A stretch of 64,000 nucleotides of DNA, from the NCBI RefSeq assembly GCF_029227915.1, contig NC_079881.1, positions 3,534,001 through 3,598,000 of the forward strand. The letters run 5' to 3'. The notes beneath the pieces are model-generated. The model saw nothing but the letters and a program-made list of their open reading frames with translations, ran no database searches and was not told the DNA's origin. Position 1 is the stretch's first letter; every line of letters starts with the position of its first letter. This document shows positions 1 to 11,042 of the stretch, piece by piece. The stretch is from Hydractinia symbiolongicarpus. Taxonomy: Eukaryota > Cnidaria > Hydrozoa > Anthoathecata > Hydractiniidae. The position numbers were made by a program, and so were the translations under genes.

Positions 1-930
1 CCAAAAACGTTCGGGAGAATAGCCCTTGTGTCAGTGATGACAGCTGGAAATTATGTAAACAATGACGTCAATAACGCAATGCAATCACTTAGATGTTACG
101 CTGAGTTAAGAGGTTATGATTTGTATCAAATCCAAGAGAAGTCAGATGGTAACTTTACGGGATTGAAGGGGTGGACGGTTCCTGAACAATGTCTTCAAAA
201 AGACGTTGCTTTAATGAAAAAGCGACATTGTTTTATGGCCCATTTGCTCTATCATTACGATTACGCTATTCATCTGGACGCAGATACCGGTGTTATTAAC
301 CCCAAACATTGCTTTGAAGAGTATATCACACCAGGAATTGATGTATTTCTATTAGAAAGAGTTCACTCGGGTGAAATACAATCTGGCCATTATATTGTGA
401 AAAACACGACGTACGCGCGTGATTTTTTAATGGAGTCCTACAACCTAATGATTAAACCAAAAAAAGTCGAAAACACCGAGTTGGTATATGCATTTCATTC
501 TCGTGTTGTCAGCATAGAAGATAGAAACAAGTGCCCACAAAGTTTACCGTATTTTACCTATGTCAGATGTATTAAGAAAGTCATGAATGGGCAAATGGTA
601 TTTAAAAACGTTAAGGTGTACAGAAGAGCTCATGGATTTGTTAGAGATGCGTGGACAAGTAATTTCACTTGGTCTGACAACGACTTTTTATTGCATGCGA
701 TGAAGTACAGAGACGATGTTTTATTTACAAAGAAATTAACACCTCAAGATTGCTCCAATAGCACTTGGTTGCCAATAAAAAAATCTTTGTTTGCAAACAT
801 AGATACAATGAAAAGCATATGGAGAAAAGCTGATAAAAGTTTTCCAAACAACAAACTTGGTATTGAAAAATCCGATATAGCAAACTGCTGGCCTCGTTGT
901 TCAGAGAACATAACGGAATTATTGAAATAA
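1..930 (+). CDS. DUF273-like glycosyltransferase, 3' part
   Basis: The frame is open from the first base of the window to a TAA at 928-930, so the gene is cut at its 5' side. About 309 residues are visible. The first residues (FGRIALVSVMTAG) look like the first beta-strand of a GT-A Rossmann-type fold. A DAD triplet in HLDADTGVINPKHCFEEYI would be the metal/nucleotide-sugar DxD site. A D-N-D-F-L-L-H segment lies further on. This layout matches the DUF273 family (nematode and cnidarian GT-A-like transferases) by recall. Donor and acceptor are unknown. No membrane anchor is visible in the retained part; it may lie upstream in a type II Golgi protein. No intron is needed in this stretch. Confidence 0.72.
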   Translation, partial: PKTFGRIALVSVMTAGNYVNNDVNNAMQSLRCYAELRGYDLYQIQEKSDGNFTGLKGWTVPEQCLQKDVALMKKRHCFMAHLLYHYDYAIHLDADTGVINPKHCFEEYITPGIDVFLLERVHSGEIQSGHYIVKNTTYARDFLMESYNLMIKPKKVENTELVYAFHSRVVSIEDRNKCPQSLPYFTYVRCIKKVMNGQMVFKNVKVYRRAHGFVRDAWTSNFTWSDNDFLLHAMKYRDDVLFTKKLTPQDCSNSTWLPIKKSLFANIDTMKSIWRKADKSFPNNKLGIEKSDIANCWPRCSENITELLK

Positions 931-982
931 CAAAACTAATCTCAATACAACATATTTTTTTTATAGTAAACAAAGCAAAAGT

Positions 983-988
983 AATAAA
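983..988 (+). promoter_or_regulatory. Candidate polyadenylation signal AATAAA
   Basis: An AATAAA hexamer lies 53 bases after the stop of the glycosyltransferase and is the first one downstream. Cleavage-site use is inferred from position only. Confidence 0.4.
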
Positions 989-2464
989 GGGTCTTTTTAT
1001 TTTTTAGTTTCTTTACCTTATCTTAATCTTCTCTACCTACCTTACTCTCTTACTACCCTAAATTTGACTTTTTGTTATGTTAAATGCTTCAGAAAGTGAT
1101 CAAATGGCAAATATTGAGTTTTCAAGTGTCTTTGTACAAACAAAAAGCCAATACTAAACAGATGTATCAAATATCTTTGAAGCCATAATAGAAGTATGTA
1201 AGTGAGTTGGTAAGTAACGAGAAGTTTCAACGTCCTTGGGGATTCCATCCTAACGGTTGGCTCTTTATCCCCTCCGAACTATGTTGCATTACCGCCAAAG
1301 ATTTGTGTAGCATTGCTCTAACTTGCTTGACTATCACAGCCGGCTAGTGGTTAGTAGAGGGCACTAAATTGTTCTATAAACGTCAACCTTGTTGTTCATT
1401 ACAGGAAGTTTTCAAGTCGTCTTTGAGATTGTCTACCATGTTTCCCTATAAGGATAAACTTTCTAGGTCTTTGCTTTTGAGTGTCGTTTAATTCTCCTGT
1501 AGTGGCTGCAACGCCACTAGTGTTGGTAAAACTATACGGCACGTGAGAATAAGGTCCTGCGAGCACTAAGGTGTATCACATCTTACTGGTTGGACAGTTG
1601 CAACTCGACATCCTCCAGCAGTTTATGAACATTTACTTATAACGTCACACTACGCTGACGGTAACAATTTTAGTGTCCTAACGTCTAACATTCATAATTA
1701 TATTTTAGAAATACAAAAGAATCTATTTATTTTTGAAAAGATAACCTCTAATCAATAGAACTATAACATCAGCGCTATTGAATAATGTTGATATTATTAT
1801 GTTATAAACAAGCTGTCAACGTCAGACAATGATCCTAATCATCTTTGGCTATTCATTAGTTGAGGAGATAGCTAGAGGATCGAAATCAACCAATCCGGTC
1901 AGGTTGTTAGCATTCGTTTCGTTTCAGCGACATAAACAGCATTACAATCCTTACAACGGATTTCGTAGACAATATTACATCGATTTTCTAAACACATATT
2001 TCGGATACAACAATATACTACTTAGCGTGTTTTAGATTGCATCATTAGTTTTATTTTATGATCTTTCAATACCCGACGAAGTATGCTACTAGCCTCTAGT
2101 ATAGATGGCAAACACACTATATATATTTCAATAAAAAGGGAGGACTCGACTTTGGAAACAAAATCCTTACTTTAGGAGGGCTTAGTGAATTGAAATGGGT
2201 GGCATTTTTTTCTAAAATCAGGAGTTTGCCCCCTCCTGCACCCCTTTACAATTATGTCCTTGAGAGTGTTATTCAATGACAATGACTCAACAGATAAGTG
2301 GTATTATTTTTAAAATCAGCGCCATTGTATTTATTTTATAATTAATAACTTTAAATTTTGAAATTACTGTGATCATGGATCACAGATGATTTGAAATCTT
2401 AATAAAACTTAAGTGGATTATTTCTTCCCTCGTAAAATGCATTAGGTAAAGTAAGCCAGTAAGT
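989..2464. other. Intergenic, one degenerate coding remnant
   Basis: Apart from the remnant at about 1209-1390, I see no gene in this stretch. The ORFs present are short and have no recognisable motif or splice context. Confidence 0.5.
1209..1390 (+). pseudogene. Degenerate copy of the module at 34437-34667
   Basis: Read in the frame starting GGA at 1240, this stretch gives F-H-P-N-G-W-L-F, then later A-G-stop-W-L-V-E-G. That aligns with F-H-S-N-G-W-L-F and N-W-P-L-V-D-G of the minus-strand ORF at 34437-34667. DNA similarity begins around GTAAGTAACGAGAAGTTT, where the other copy also has its likely splice acceptor. The in-frame TAG and scattered substitutions mark it as dead. The family is not recognised. 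Confidence 0.55.
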
Positions 2465-2891
2465 CAGGGGCGGCGCCACTAGGGGGGGGGGGGAGGGGGT
2501 GCTAAGTAATTAACTTATTTTCTGCCAATAAGTGTCTCTATCACTGCATGAAAATTGATGCTGTCCAACCAGAGAACCTGCAGGCTATCTATATAAATAA
2601 TGCAACTTTTTAAGCAGTGTCGCATACCAACGAAATCAGTACTTAACAAGCACGGTTGTTTTCCATGTTTATTTACATGTTTAAATAGCCGTTTTACATG
2701 TTTTAGCAATCTAAAAATGCGTTGGCTTACAGAGGCTTAGCTTCATGAACTCCACCCTTGAGCCTACAGTGCCTGGACCTCTGCTGTCCCCTACTGTTTT
2801 GGCAACTTGCTTCGTTCGTTGATTGTCACTAACATCTCAAAATATGACTAAGCCCCCCCCCTCTATTTTGGAAATTGTGGTGGCGCCCCTG
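2465..2891. mobile_element. hAT-like MITE, 5-bp TSD
   Basis: The element begins CAGGGGCGGCGCCAC and ends GGTGGCGCCCCTG, an imperfect terminal inverted repeat. It is flanked by TAAGT at 2460-2464 and 2892-2896. CAGGGGCGG termini are typical of several hAT families. It contains poly-G/poly-C tracts next to both ends and no credible ORF. A second element with the same termini and a 5-bp duplication lies at 54936-56595. Confidence 0.75.
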
Positions 2892-3020
2892 TAAGTAAGT
2901 GACGGGAAGATAAGAAGATATGGTCTGTGAAATAGCACTTTTCGCAGGGGCATGCGATACATCCTTGTTACGAATGTTCCTCTCTTCTACAGTTAATCTT
3001 TAAAGATTTATGATTAGTAA

Positions 3021-3341
3021 TTACCGTAATTCCTCTTTTTGGCCCCTCCTTTATTAAGCCCCCTTCCTTCTAAAAAGCTCCCGTACTCCTCTCCAGCGAC
3101 TCAAAAATTATTTAGTCCCCTCCCTTTATTTCATCATAGAACTTCTGCTGTTAGATGAAGATAATGATGAAACAGATGAAGTTAACATTATGTAATGATT
3201 TGAAAAGTAGATATTGCGTTTAAAATTCTATTATTTGTTTAGGACCCGTCTGTAACCTCCAGAATTTTAAGCCCTCTTCCCTGGGGCTAAATAGGGGAAT
3301 TACGTTATCGCCCTGGGGCCAAATAGGGGAATTACGTTATC
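3021..3341. repeat. MITE-like element with duplicated right end
   Basis: The left end reads ACCGTAATTCCTCTTTTTGG and the right end, in inverse complement, ACGTAATTCCCCTATTTGG. This gives an imperfect inverted repeat around a C-rich body. The right terminal segment, CCCTGGGGC followed by AAATAGGGGAATTACG, occurs twice in tandem (3279-3310 and 3311-3341, 32-bp period). The transposon class is not assigned. Confidence 0.45.
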
Positions 3342-3500
3342 TTAATTAAATTATCTTATCGTAAATAACTATTTTATGTTTCACTTCAATTTAGTTTCGC
3401 TAAATCTCCTTAATTAGGACGAAAAACAATAATGTGTTAAGTGACCCCTCGTTGGAAATTTGAGAATATGTTTTTTTATACCAATATATTATTTAGACGA

Positions 3501-3628
3501 ACATCCACGCTGCGAGGCAACCACCCTGTTAAGCAACTACGCTGTGAGGCAACCACGCTATTAAGCAACCACGCTATTAAGCAACCACGTTGTTAAGCAA
3601 CCACTCTGTGAGGGAAACACTCTGTTAA
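3501..3628 (+). repeat. 16-bp minisatellite, 8 units
   Basis: Eight consecutive 16-base units follow the consensus GCAACCACGCTATTAA. Units alternate between TTAA and GTGAG-type endings. It lies about 330 bases upstream of the methyltransferase start and recurs in the duplicated copy at 7252-7379. Confidence 0.9.
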
Positions 3629-3902
3629 AATAGCCTAAACAACCTTGTAAATAAAATAATGAAAATAAACAAATCGTTCCATATGTTTTTTTATTTCAAA
3701 TATTTTTCGTTTTTAATTCGAAGCACTATTCCCAACTGTGTTATCCTCTTTTAAAAAAACACATTCTTAACAGTAAGTGACAAAAAAACGCATTTAACTA
3801 TTTTGTATTGTCAACCATGTCAGCGATATTAATGACTGATTATCGATTACTTATCCTTTTTTTTTTCTAGTGCAAGTTAAATTTCAACTAAATTGCAAGT
3901 CC

Positions 3903-3910
3903 TATAAAAG
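3903..3910 (+). promoter_or_regulatory. TATA box of methyltransferase
   Basis: TATAAAAG lies 50 bases before the ATG at 3960, which would place the start of transcription around 3930-3940 with a very short leader. The box and its surroundings are preserved in the duplicate (7658-7665). Confidence 0.6.
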
Positions 3911-3959
3911 CACAACATCCGTTTTTAGCTTCTACTAATCTTTAGTAGTTCTATTAATT

Positions 3960-4724
3960 ATGTCTGCTTCATTCTACTACTCACATAGTAAGGTGGTGCA
4001 AGAGGTAACGTTCTTAGACCTGATATCGAAAGTCAACATCAAACTTGGTGATAGTTGTTTAGATATTGGATGCGGTCCGGGCAATAACACAAAAATACTG
4101 TCAAACCATGTAGGACGAACTGGATTGGTAATTGGTATCGACTCTGACCGTGAACGGATAAATCATGCGCAAAAAGCACATGCTGATGTTGAAAACTTAG
4201 CATTCAAGTGCATGAAAAGCATCGAAGTACCACTGGAGTTGAAAAAATTTGACTTAGTGTGTAGCAACGCTGTAATGCATTGGATGTCAGATGCAGATAA
4301 ATTGATAACAATTGGTAAAGTGTTCGATATACTACGACCAGGTGGGATATTTGCAATCAATGCTAATCTGAACGTGCCTCCTAATATTTTACGACTGCTG
4401 TCCCTTGTGGATGATACAAACGTGAAGCGAGATAAAATTGATTTGGAATTTTCAAGCAAGGCAGGTTATAAATCAATGCTCACATCTACAGGATTTGATG
4501 TGATTAGTATTGATGAAATCAACTATGATTTTCCATTTACAAACCTTGATGTGTATTTAGAATGGATTCGAGCTTCTGGAGATATTCATCTCGATTTAAA
4601 AACACTTTATGAGGATAATTCAAACCAAGTCGAGTTAGATAAATACGAGGATGGGAAAACTATAAAACATTATGCGCTCTGTTTAAACGTAATTGCCAGA
4701 AAGCCAATTAGTAAAGACCTTTAA
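3960..4724 (+). CDS. Class I SAM-dependent methyltransferase, JHAMT/Tam-like
   Basis: A single uninterrupted frame encodes 254 residues. The SAM-binding motif I, CLDIGCGPGNNT, is at about residues 34-45. An acidic ribose-binding position follows in VIGIDSDRERI, then motif FDLVCSNAVMHWM, then LRPGGIF (motif III loop). The arrangement and the HW in motif IV are typical of methyltransferases related to trans-aconitate methyltransferase and insect juvenile hormone acid methyltransferase, which methylate carboxylates of small molecules. The substrate here is unknown. The gene has no introns while neighbouring genes have many, so an old retrocopy or acquired gene is possible. The stop codon overlaps an AATAAA (TAATAAA at 4722-4728). 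Confidence 0.85.
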   Translation: MSASFYYSHSKVVQEVTFLDLISKVNIKLGDSCLDIGCGPGNNTKILSNHVGRTGLVIGIDSDRERINHAQKAHADVENLAFKCMKSIEVPLELKKFDLVCSNAVMHWMSDADKLITIGKVFDILRPGGIFAINANLNVPPNILRLLSLVDDTNVKRDKIDLEFSSKAGYKSMLTSTGFDVISIDEINYDFPFTNLDVYLEWIRASGDIHLDLKTLYEDNSNQVELDKYEDGKTIKHYALCLNVIARKPISKDL

Positions 4725-4728
4725 TAAA
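4723..4728 (+). promoter_or_regulatory. AATAAA overlapping the stop codon
   Basis: The string TAATAAA joins the methyltransferase stop and a polyadenylation hexamer. If used, the 3'UTR would be only about 10-30 bases. Confidence 0.4.
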
Positions 4729-5341
4729 TACTTTTAGCCCAAGCACAGCATCAGCTCCAGCTCCGATTTTTCACTTATCCATACATTACACAGATGCTAG
4801 ATATATCCAGCACAAAGATAAATGATAATACGCCAGCCTGAAAAAGAACTTTAAAAAATATAGGAATAAATTAGTCATGAAATTTTTTCTGCAAGATAGA
4901 AATACAGAGTTGTTGATTCTTTAAGCTGGACAGGGTAACAACGGGCTGTTCTCTGTGTTATTTTCTATATCAACTGAAGTTGCGATAACGTTTTTTTGTG
5001 AAAAGGGTTTTAGCCTGTACGGATGTGCAACATGATTTACCTGTAGTAAGTGCTCCAATGATATGATTAACTTTTGAACTTTCACGAAATCTTTTTCGAA
5101 AATTAATACTGAACGATTTTTCGCTATAAAGGGGTAATAACAGGTTGTAAATTGTTTTCATATTTCAGGTAAAGTTGCAGAATTAATTTTTCTCGAAATA
5201 TACTATATAATATATAAACTCTATAATGATAATTTTCTGTGCGCTTTTCTCAATTTACGACATACGAAAAAAAGGTCGTGTTAACGAAAATGAAAATACG
5301 ATAGATAAAAGACGGGCTACCCCGTGGATTGTTTCACAGAT
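4729..5341. other. Intergenic, no gene seen
   Basis: AT-rich sequence; the open frames are short and have no motif or splice context. Confidence 0.5.
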
Positions 5342-6098
5342 TTAACCCTATTCGGTCCGGGGGGGGGCGGATTCCGCCCCCCCTGACGGTTTTTTTTTAA
5401 TAACTCCTGATTGCTTTGTTATATGGCTATGATACTTACTGAGTTTTAACATTTATCTATTAGACACCTGCATGCTAATTTTTTAGGTCCCATACTTTTC
5501 AGAGGCTTTGATATTGGCCATTACTCGAAACTACCCCTAAAAATCTCTATGAAATCCTTATAATGGAGAAAGTATAATAACTGCTGTAAGGATTATCCTT
5601 AGAACTTGAAACTTGCAACACACCTTTGTTTCATTAAGAAGAATGATTTTGAATAATTTGAACACGTGACTAATCCGATTTCCCGATTTTGTCGGATTTA
5701 ACCCGAAAATCGGAAAAAAACTGAATTTCCGGCAATTTTTGGCAATTTTTTAACCGATCCATGTAAAAACCGGAAGATATGTTAAATAACTTTTATTTAG
5801 CTTTCAGAAACTTCAAACAGAATGTAAAAATTCGCTCTAGAACAAAAGTAATTATATTTTAAGCAGATTGTGGCATTTTTAAAAATTTTAAAGCTTTTGA
5901 TGACGTCACAGAAAATGTGCTGACGCAAGCAAATTTTTTTTGGCGCCATTTTGTTCCTTTTATGACGTACTATAAGTGTGCTAAGTTTGATTCAATATGA
6001 TCAACCCTATGAAAAGTTATTGAGGGGGGGCGGAATCCGCCCCCCCCCCCCCCCCCGGTCATAGTATGTTCGAAAAAGCCCGGACCGAATAGGGTTAA
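5342..6098. mobile_element. piggyBac-like MITE, copy 1
   Basis: Starts TTAACCCTATTCGGTCCGGG and ends CCCGGACCGAATAGGGTTAA, so perfect inverted termini abut a TTAA on both sides. A TTAA target with CCC-starting termini is the hallmark of piggyBac elements. Just inside the ends lie G-tract palindromes around CGGATTCCG. The 757-bp body has no coding capacity. A second full copy in inverse orientation is at 9281-10028, and a fragment is at 16718-16787. Confidence 0.85.
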
Positions 6099-7199
6099 GA
6101 CTAGTTCGTAGAATAAACCCGTACTATCTCTGTCTGTCCGAACGACCAGCGACCATGCGGATTTAAAATTCTGCATAATCCGATTTTTACCGACTTTGTT
6201 TTTTTAACGCTAGCGCGTCGTTGACCAATTGCGAGGCCCGATTTTTATAAATAGCCAATCATTAATTTTTGCGCCGTTTCGATATGCTGACGAAGGAATA
6301 TAAAACATTCTAAGCAGCGTTAATACCGCCATTTTAAAAGTTTTAGTGTTGACTTGGCAAGTTTGTTTTTGTTGACTTTTTTTGTGTTTTGAAAGTTGTT
6401 TACTTTTTTATGTTTCTACATGTTAAGATAAATACATTGTCACGTTTTTGTTAGCCAGATACAAAACTTGAACTTACAAATTTTAAGATTTTGTCTAGAA
6501 AAGAAATTCTAACATAACATAACAAATTCAATTTCCCATGTAGTGGCTAATATGCCTAAATATCCTTTTAACGCGTGGAACCATTAGAGGCGGCACAAAA
6601 CACCCACGGGTCATAAAAATCCAGAACTACTTATGCTCATGTGATGGAATTTAGTACAATTGTAAATGTGTATAGTCACAAAAAACAAATAGTCGTGGTA
6701 ATCGGTCATCCGGACCTTTTAAAAAGGTTACTTTAACGAACTAAAGGGGTGGGCGAAATATCTAGGCACTGATTTTCAAAAAAATGGCTACGAAAAGGGG
6801 GATTCACCACTTGTAAAAAGATCTTGATGCTCTTTTGGAGGCAATAGTGGTATTAAAAAAATATGACACATTAAAAGTAAGACTTACAAAAAGTTGTAAA
6901 GGGCTTCTGTTGTATCCTGTTGAGCATCAGCGAACGTATATTTATATAATGTTTTAAGTTGCACGGTGTAGATTATAAGACGAAGATGTGTTCGTTTCCT
7001 ACAGCTATAGGTACAGTCTAGGACAAACATTTTTAGACGAATGCAGTTTTTTTCCTTATTTTTAAATAGGAACGAATGTGTAAGGCAATCAATGCTCTGC
7101 AGCCTAGAGGCTGCAAAATCACTAATTTTGCTCAATTGTAGGCCAGGCAGACAGTGTTAAAACGTTGCTAGTCACATTTTCTAGCATGCTCGCACACGA
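6099..7199. other. Intergenic, no gene seen
   Basis: No recognisable gene or repeat; short chance ORFs only. Confidence 0.5.
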
Positions 7200-7251
7200 T
7201 CGTTGGAAATTTGAGAATATGTTTTTTTATACCAATATATTATTTAGACGA

Positions 7252-7379
7252 ACATCCACGCTGCGAGGCAACCACCCTGTTAAGCAACTACGCTATGAGG
7301 CAACCACGCTATTAAGCAACCACGCTATTAAGCAACCACGTTGTTAAGCAACCACTCTGTGAGGGAAACACTCTGTTAA
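7252..7379 (+). repeat. 16-bp minisatellite, second locus
   Basis: Eight 16-base units in the same order as at 3501-3628, differing at single bases. The array was therefore copied whole and has not changed unit number since. Confidence 0.9.
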
Positions 7380-7657
7380 AATAGCCTAAACAACCTTGTA
7401 CACAAAATAATGAAAATAAACAAATCGTTCCATATGTTTTTTATTTCAAATATTTTTCGTTTTTAATGCGAAGCACTATTCCCAAGTGTGTTCTGATCCT
7501 CTTTTTAAAAAACACATTCTTAACAGTAAGTGACAAAAAAAACGCATTTAACTATATTGTATTGTCAACCATATCAGCGATATTAATGACTGATTATCGA
7601 ATACTTATCCTTTTTTTTTTCTAATGCGAATTAAAATTACAACTAAATTGCAAGTCC

Positions 7658-7665
7658 TATAAAAG
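7658..7665 (+). promoter_or_regulatory. Duplicated TATA box
   Basis: TATAAAAG in the same context as at 3903-3910. The truncated gene copy may therefore still be transcribed. Confidence 0.45.
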
Positions 7666-7714
7666 CACAACATCCGTTTTTAGCTTCTACTTATCTTTAA
7701 TAGTTCTATAAATT

Positions 7715-7936
7715 ATGTCCGCTTCATTCTACTACTCACATAGTAAGGTGGTGCAAGAGGTAACGTTCTTAGACCTTATATCGAAAGTCAACATCAAACT
7801 TGGTGATAGGTGTTTAGATATTGGATGCGGTCCGGGCAATAACACAAAAATACTGTCAAATCATGTAGGACGAACTGGATTGGTAATTGGAATCGACTCT
7901 GACCGTGAACGGATAAACCATGCGCAAAAATCGTGA
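7715..7936 (+). pseudogene. 5'-truncated duplicate of the methyltransferase
   Basis: Encodes 73 residues: the N-terminus and motif I (CLDIGCGPGNNT) of the neighbouring methyltransferase with one S-to-R change. At the duplication breakpoint it adds a serine and stops. Motifs II-IV are absent, so it cannot form the fold. The intact frame up to the breakpoint indicates a recent event. Confidence 0.85.
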
Positions 7937-9280
7937 AAATAGGCCGTGCTGACGTCAGCAACAAATAGGGCACTTTAAGAATTTGGACTAAACCTAAGTT
8001 ACTATGTTTTAATGAAAATATGAAAATCTAATATAGAAATAGATTACGCAATAACTTGTGATAGCGAACTTCTCTGAACATATTTTGAGCAAGATTAAAG
8101 CTATAGTTAGAGAATAACACGATCAACTTCTGACAAATTATTAAATTTAAAATAAGTGAAATATTTTTTTCAATATATTGTGAATGTTAAGTGAAAGAAC
8201 ACGATTTTTTTCAACGCCGTGTAACAGCGTCATAAAAAAAGCTCTTCTTATAGGTGAGAAATTGCAAAAAAAGAAACAATTTACCGCAATCACTAAAGTA
8301 ATCAACAGTCATATAGAACTAGGTAATTTACTTTGTGCACAACATGCAGTGCACAAAGTAAATTAATAATTTTTTACTTGGTATTTGATTTCAATATTAT
8401 GCATTCACATATTAAATTGCTTATCACTATGTATATTATCTTCAAAAATTTATTATTTAGCAATCATATGAAATTTTGATGAAATAATTCCCAACTCGAT
8501 TGCAATTTTGACGTTGGCAGTACCCTACTTTGTTGTGAAAACGAAGTCTTATAACTTCTGTAAAAATTAAAATAACGACTTGAAACTTGGAATGATAAGG
8601 TTTTAACCTAGTTTGACAAAATAGAGTCAAAACGATTTTTCGGCCCATGATCATACTTTTTGAGCTTGGGGAACGCCGATAAGCCATTCTTGACAGCATG
8701 TTAATTTTTATTATGTTTTTGTTGTTGTTTACTTTTATTTTATTTTTTTATTTCTTTTTTTTTTTATTATTTTTTTTTAAATCTTTCATTGAGTTTTAAA
8801 TCTGTTCACGTCCTTCTCCGTTGGTTTCGATCAGATATTTTTTATTCTATGTCCTGAAACTTTTGATCATTGGTGGTTGATATTACCACTTTAGCTGTTT
8901 CACATGTCACGAAACATCATTCTATCGAACTTATTGCCGTTTAACCTTACAGACTGGGATAGTTTCTTGTATGAAATGGCGAGTAACCAGTCATACTAAG
9001 GAGAGTGAGAATTTCATTTGTTTCGTTGCATTGCATGTGACTTGAAAAGCAAACATCACATTAAAAATAAATTATATTTACTATAATAATTACCATTTTA
9101 ATTCTCTTTGACTATATTTATTTTTTTTCAAAGGACAAGCCACCCATTACTTTTTTCATCACTTATAGCAAAGTAGGTCTAGTAAGTACGATAAGAAAGA
9201 GATTAAAAATATTAGTGATAAAAATGCCCTAAAGAAACAAAATTCATTTATTTTTTATGTCTGTCACCTAAAACATCGTC
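7937..9280. other. Intergenic with one strong hairpin
   Basis: No gene recognised. Contains the 17-bp inverted repeat at 8324-8365 and T-rich stretches near 8700-8780. Confidence 0.5.
8324..8365. repeat. Perfect 17-bp inverted repeat
   Basis: TAATTTACTTTGTGCAC and its exact complement flank an 8-base loop (AACATGCA). No transposon termini or gene context explain it. Confidence 0.85.
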
Positions 9281-10028
9281 TTAACCCTATTCGGTCCGGG
9301 GTTTTTCGAACATACTATGACCGGGGGGGCGGAATCCGCGCCCCCTCAATAACTTTTCATAGGGTTGTTCAAATTGAATCAAACTTGGCACACTTAAAGT
9401 ACGTCATAAAAGGAACAAAATGGCGCCAAAAAAAAATTTGCTTGCGTCAGCACATTTTCTGTGACGTCATCAAAAGCTTGAAAATTGTTAAAAATGCCAC
9501 TATCTGCTTAAAATATAATTACTTTTGTTCTAGAGCGAATTTTGACATTCTGTTTGAAGTTTCTGAAATCTAAATAAAAGTTATTTAACATATCTTCCGG
9601 TTTTTACATGGATCGGATGAAAAATTGCCAAAAATTGCCCGAAAATCCGTTTTTTTCCGATTTTCGGGTAAAATCTGACAAAATCGGGAAATCGGATTAG
9701 TCACGTGTTCAAATCATTCAAAATGATTCTTCTTGATGAAACAAAGTTGTGTTGCAAGTTTCAAGTTCTAAGGATAATCCTAACAGGAGTTATTATATTA
9801 TCCCCATTATAAGGATTTCATGGAGATTTTTAGGGGTAGTTTCGAGTAATGGTCAATATCAAAGTCTCTGAAAGGTATGGGACCTAAAAAATTAGCATGC
9901 AGGTGTCTAATAGATAAATGTTAAAACTCAGTAAGTATCATAGCCATATAACAAAGCAATCAGGAGTTATTAAAAAAAACCGTCAGGGGGGGGGGGCGGA
10001 ATCCCCCCCCCGGACCGAATAGGGTTAA
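9281..10028. mobile_element. piggyBac-like MITE, copy 2 (inverted)
   Basis: Same TTAA-bounded termini as the copy at 5342-6098. The body is in the opposite orientation: the segment reading TTTTTCGAACATACTATGACC is at the left here and at the right there. Length is 748 bp. Small differences in the internal G tracts and scattered substitutions show independent ageing. Confidence 0.85.
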
Positions 10029-10808
10029 AGATTGGTGAATTACTAGTACACAAGGGGGGGGGGGGGACCGTTAGAAAACTTTTTTTCTACGGTTTTTAAG
10101 CCAGTAGAACTGTAAAACGGGCTCCTTTTTTGTTGCTGTTTTTAATACTGAGACTAGTGAAGCATGAAAGAGTACCAGTCTAGTGTAGCAGAACAACCCA
10201 GTTGAACAAGGTACAAAAACCTATTATCTTTACAAATAAACAATTTTGCATTATTATTTTATGTCCAGTTGGTTTTGGCAGTACAAAGCTGCAACGGTCG
10301 TTTCATATCTTTTTAGTGATCTAAAATTCTATAAAGCTAGATTTGTATTTGCATGCAAGGAGTTCTAACAGGCTAAAATTCGTTTTAAAAAAGGAAATAA
10401 ATGAATAATAGTTGTTTTTATTCATTTTTAGATTTCATATCGGCTTTATAAAAACAGTGTTTACAAACTGGAATTCATTTTTCTACTTTTATATTTTATC
10501 TTGTTTTCGTCTTTTGCTGTCTTCTTTAGTCAGTTTAATTATTAATAACTTAATCACTTTTTGCACATTCGAAGAACTAAAGCAAATACTTCCCTGTATA
10601 AGTGAAAATGATCTCCCTCATCCAAGGCGTACCGTTGATTTAGCCTTACGAAAACAACAGATAAAATAGTACAGAAGCTGCGCACCAAAATTTTAAATCC
10701 ATACAAACAAACCGAATAATATCAGGCAAAATATTGAATCTTAACTGACTGATGACAAATTATTTTTTTGCATTGAAAGAAGTTAAGATTTAATTTTCTA
10801 CTCTTGAC

Positions 10809-11042
10809 TTACGTGAAATTACGTAAAATAATTTTTTTAACATATTTTTTTATTTTACAATATCTAATAGAAAAAACTTCAGTGGTAAGTCTTTGTGTTT
10901 TAGTTTTCATGGACTGTGTACGTTTTAGTTCTTGTCTCGTCTCGCAGTAAAAGTCATGAAAAGTTATTACCCTATTTTTCCGCATATATGCACATGGGCT
11001 TTTTAAACTATTTCGGCCTTGCGAAGAAAGCTGTATAGTCAT
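10809..11042 (-). CDS. Uncertain short ORF below a duplicated 5' region
   Basis: A 77-codon ORF begins MTIQLSSQGRN. Its ATG sits exactly where similarity to the locus at 19186-19592 begins, and the first five residues resemble those of the ORF there (MSMQI). No domain is recognised and the composition is not distinctive. It may be the first exon of a gene or chance. Confidence 0.2.
   Translation of the reverse strand: MTIQLSSQGRNSLKSPCAYMRKNRVITFHDFYCETRQELKRTQSMKTKTQRLTTEVFSIRYCKIKKYVKKIILRNFT

Larger units (their letters stand above)
3449..4175 (+). repeat. Segmental duplication, copy A
   Basis: Matches 7200-7930 nearly base for base. It covers the 16-bp minisatellite, promoter, 5'UTR and the first 72 codons of the methyltransferase. 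Homology stops abruptly at both ends: TCGTTGG on the left, and the A-run after CATGCGC on the right. Because non-transcribed upstream DNA is included, this is a DNA-level copy and not a retrocopy. Confidence 0.9.
7200..7930 (+). repeat. Segmental duplication, copy B
   Basis: Copy of 3449-4175 with a few substitutions and small indels. It ends inside an A5 run shared with copy A; beyond it the sequence is unrelated (TCGTGAAAATAGG). Confidence 0.9.

Noticed and set aside
4163-4459. Minus-strand ORF opposite the methyltransferase
   Set aside because: Antisense shadow of a clear plus-strand gene.
5970-6176. Minus-strand ORF with a poly-Gly run
   Set aside because: Runs across the C tract at the end of the piggyBac-like MITE.
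10412-10669. 85-codon plus ORF ending in a plausible EELKQILPCISEN...RKQQIK segment
   Set aside because: The tail looks coding, but no matching upstream exon or family was found. Left out of the features for lack of support.
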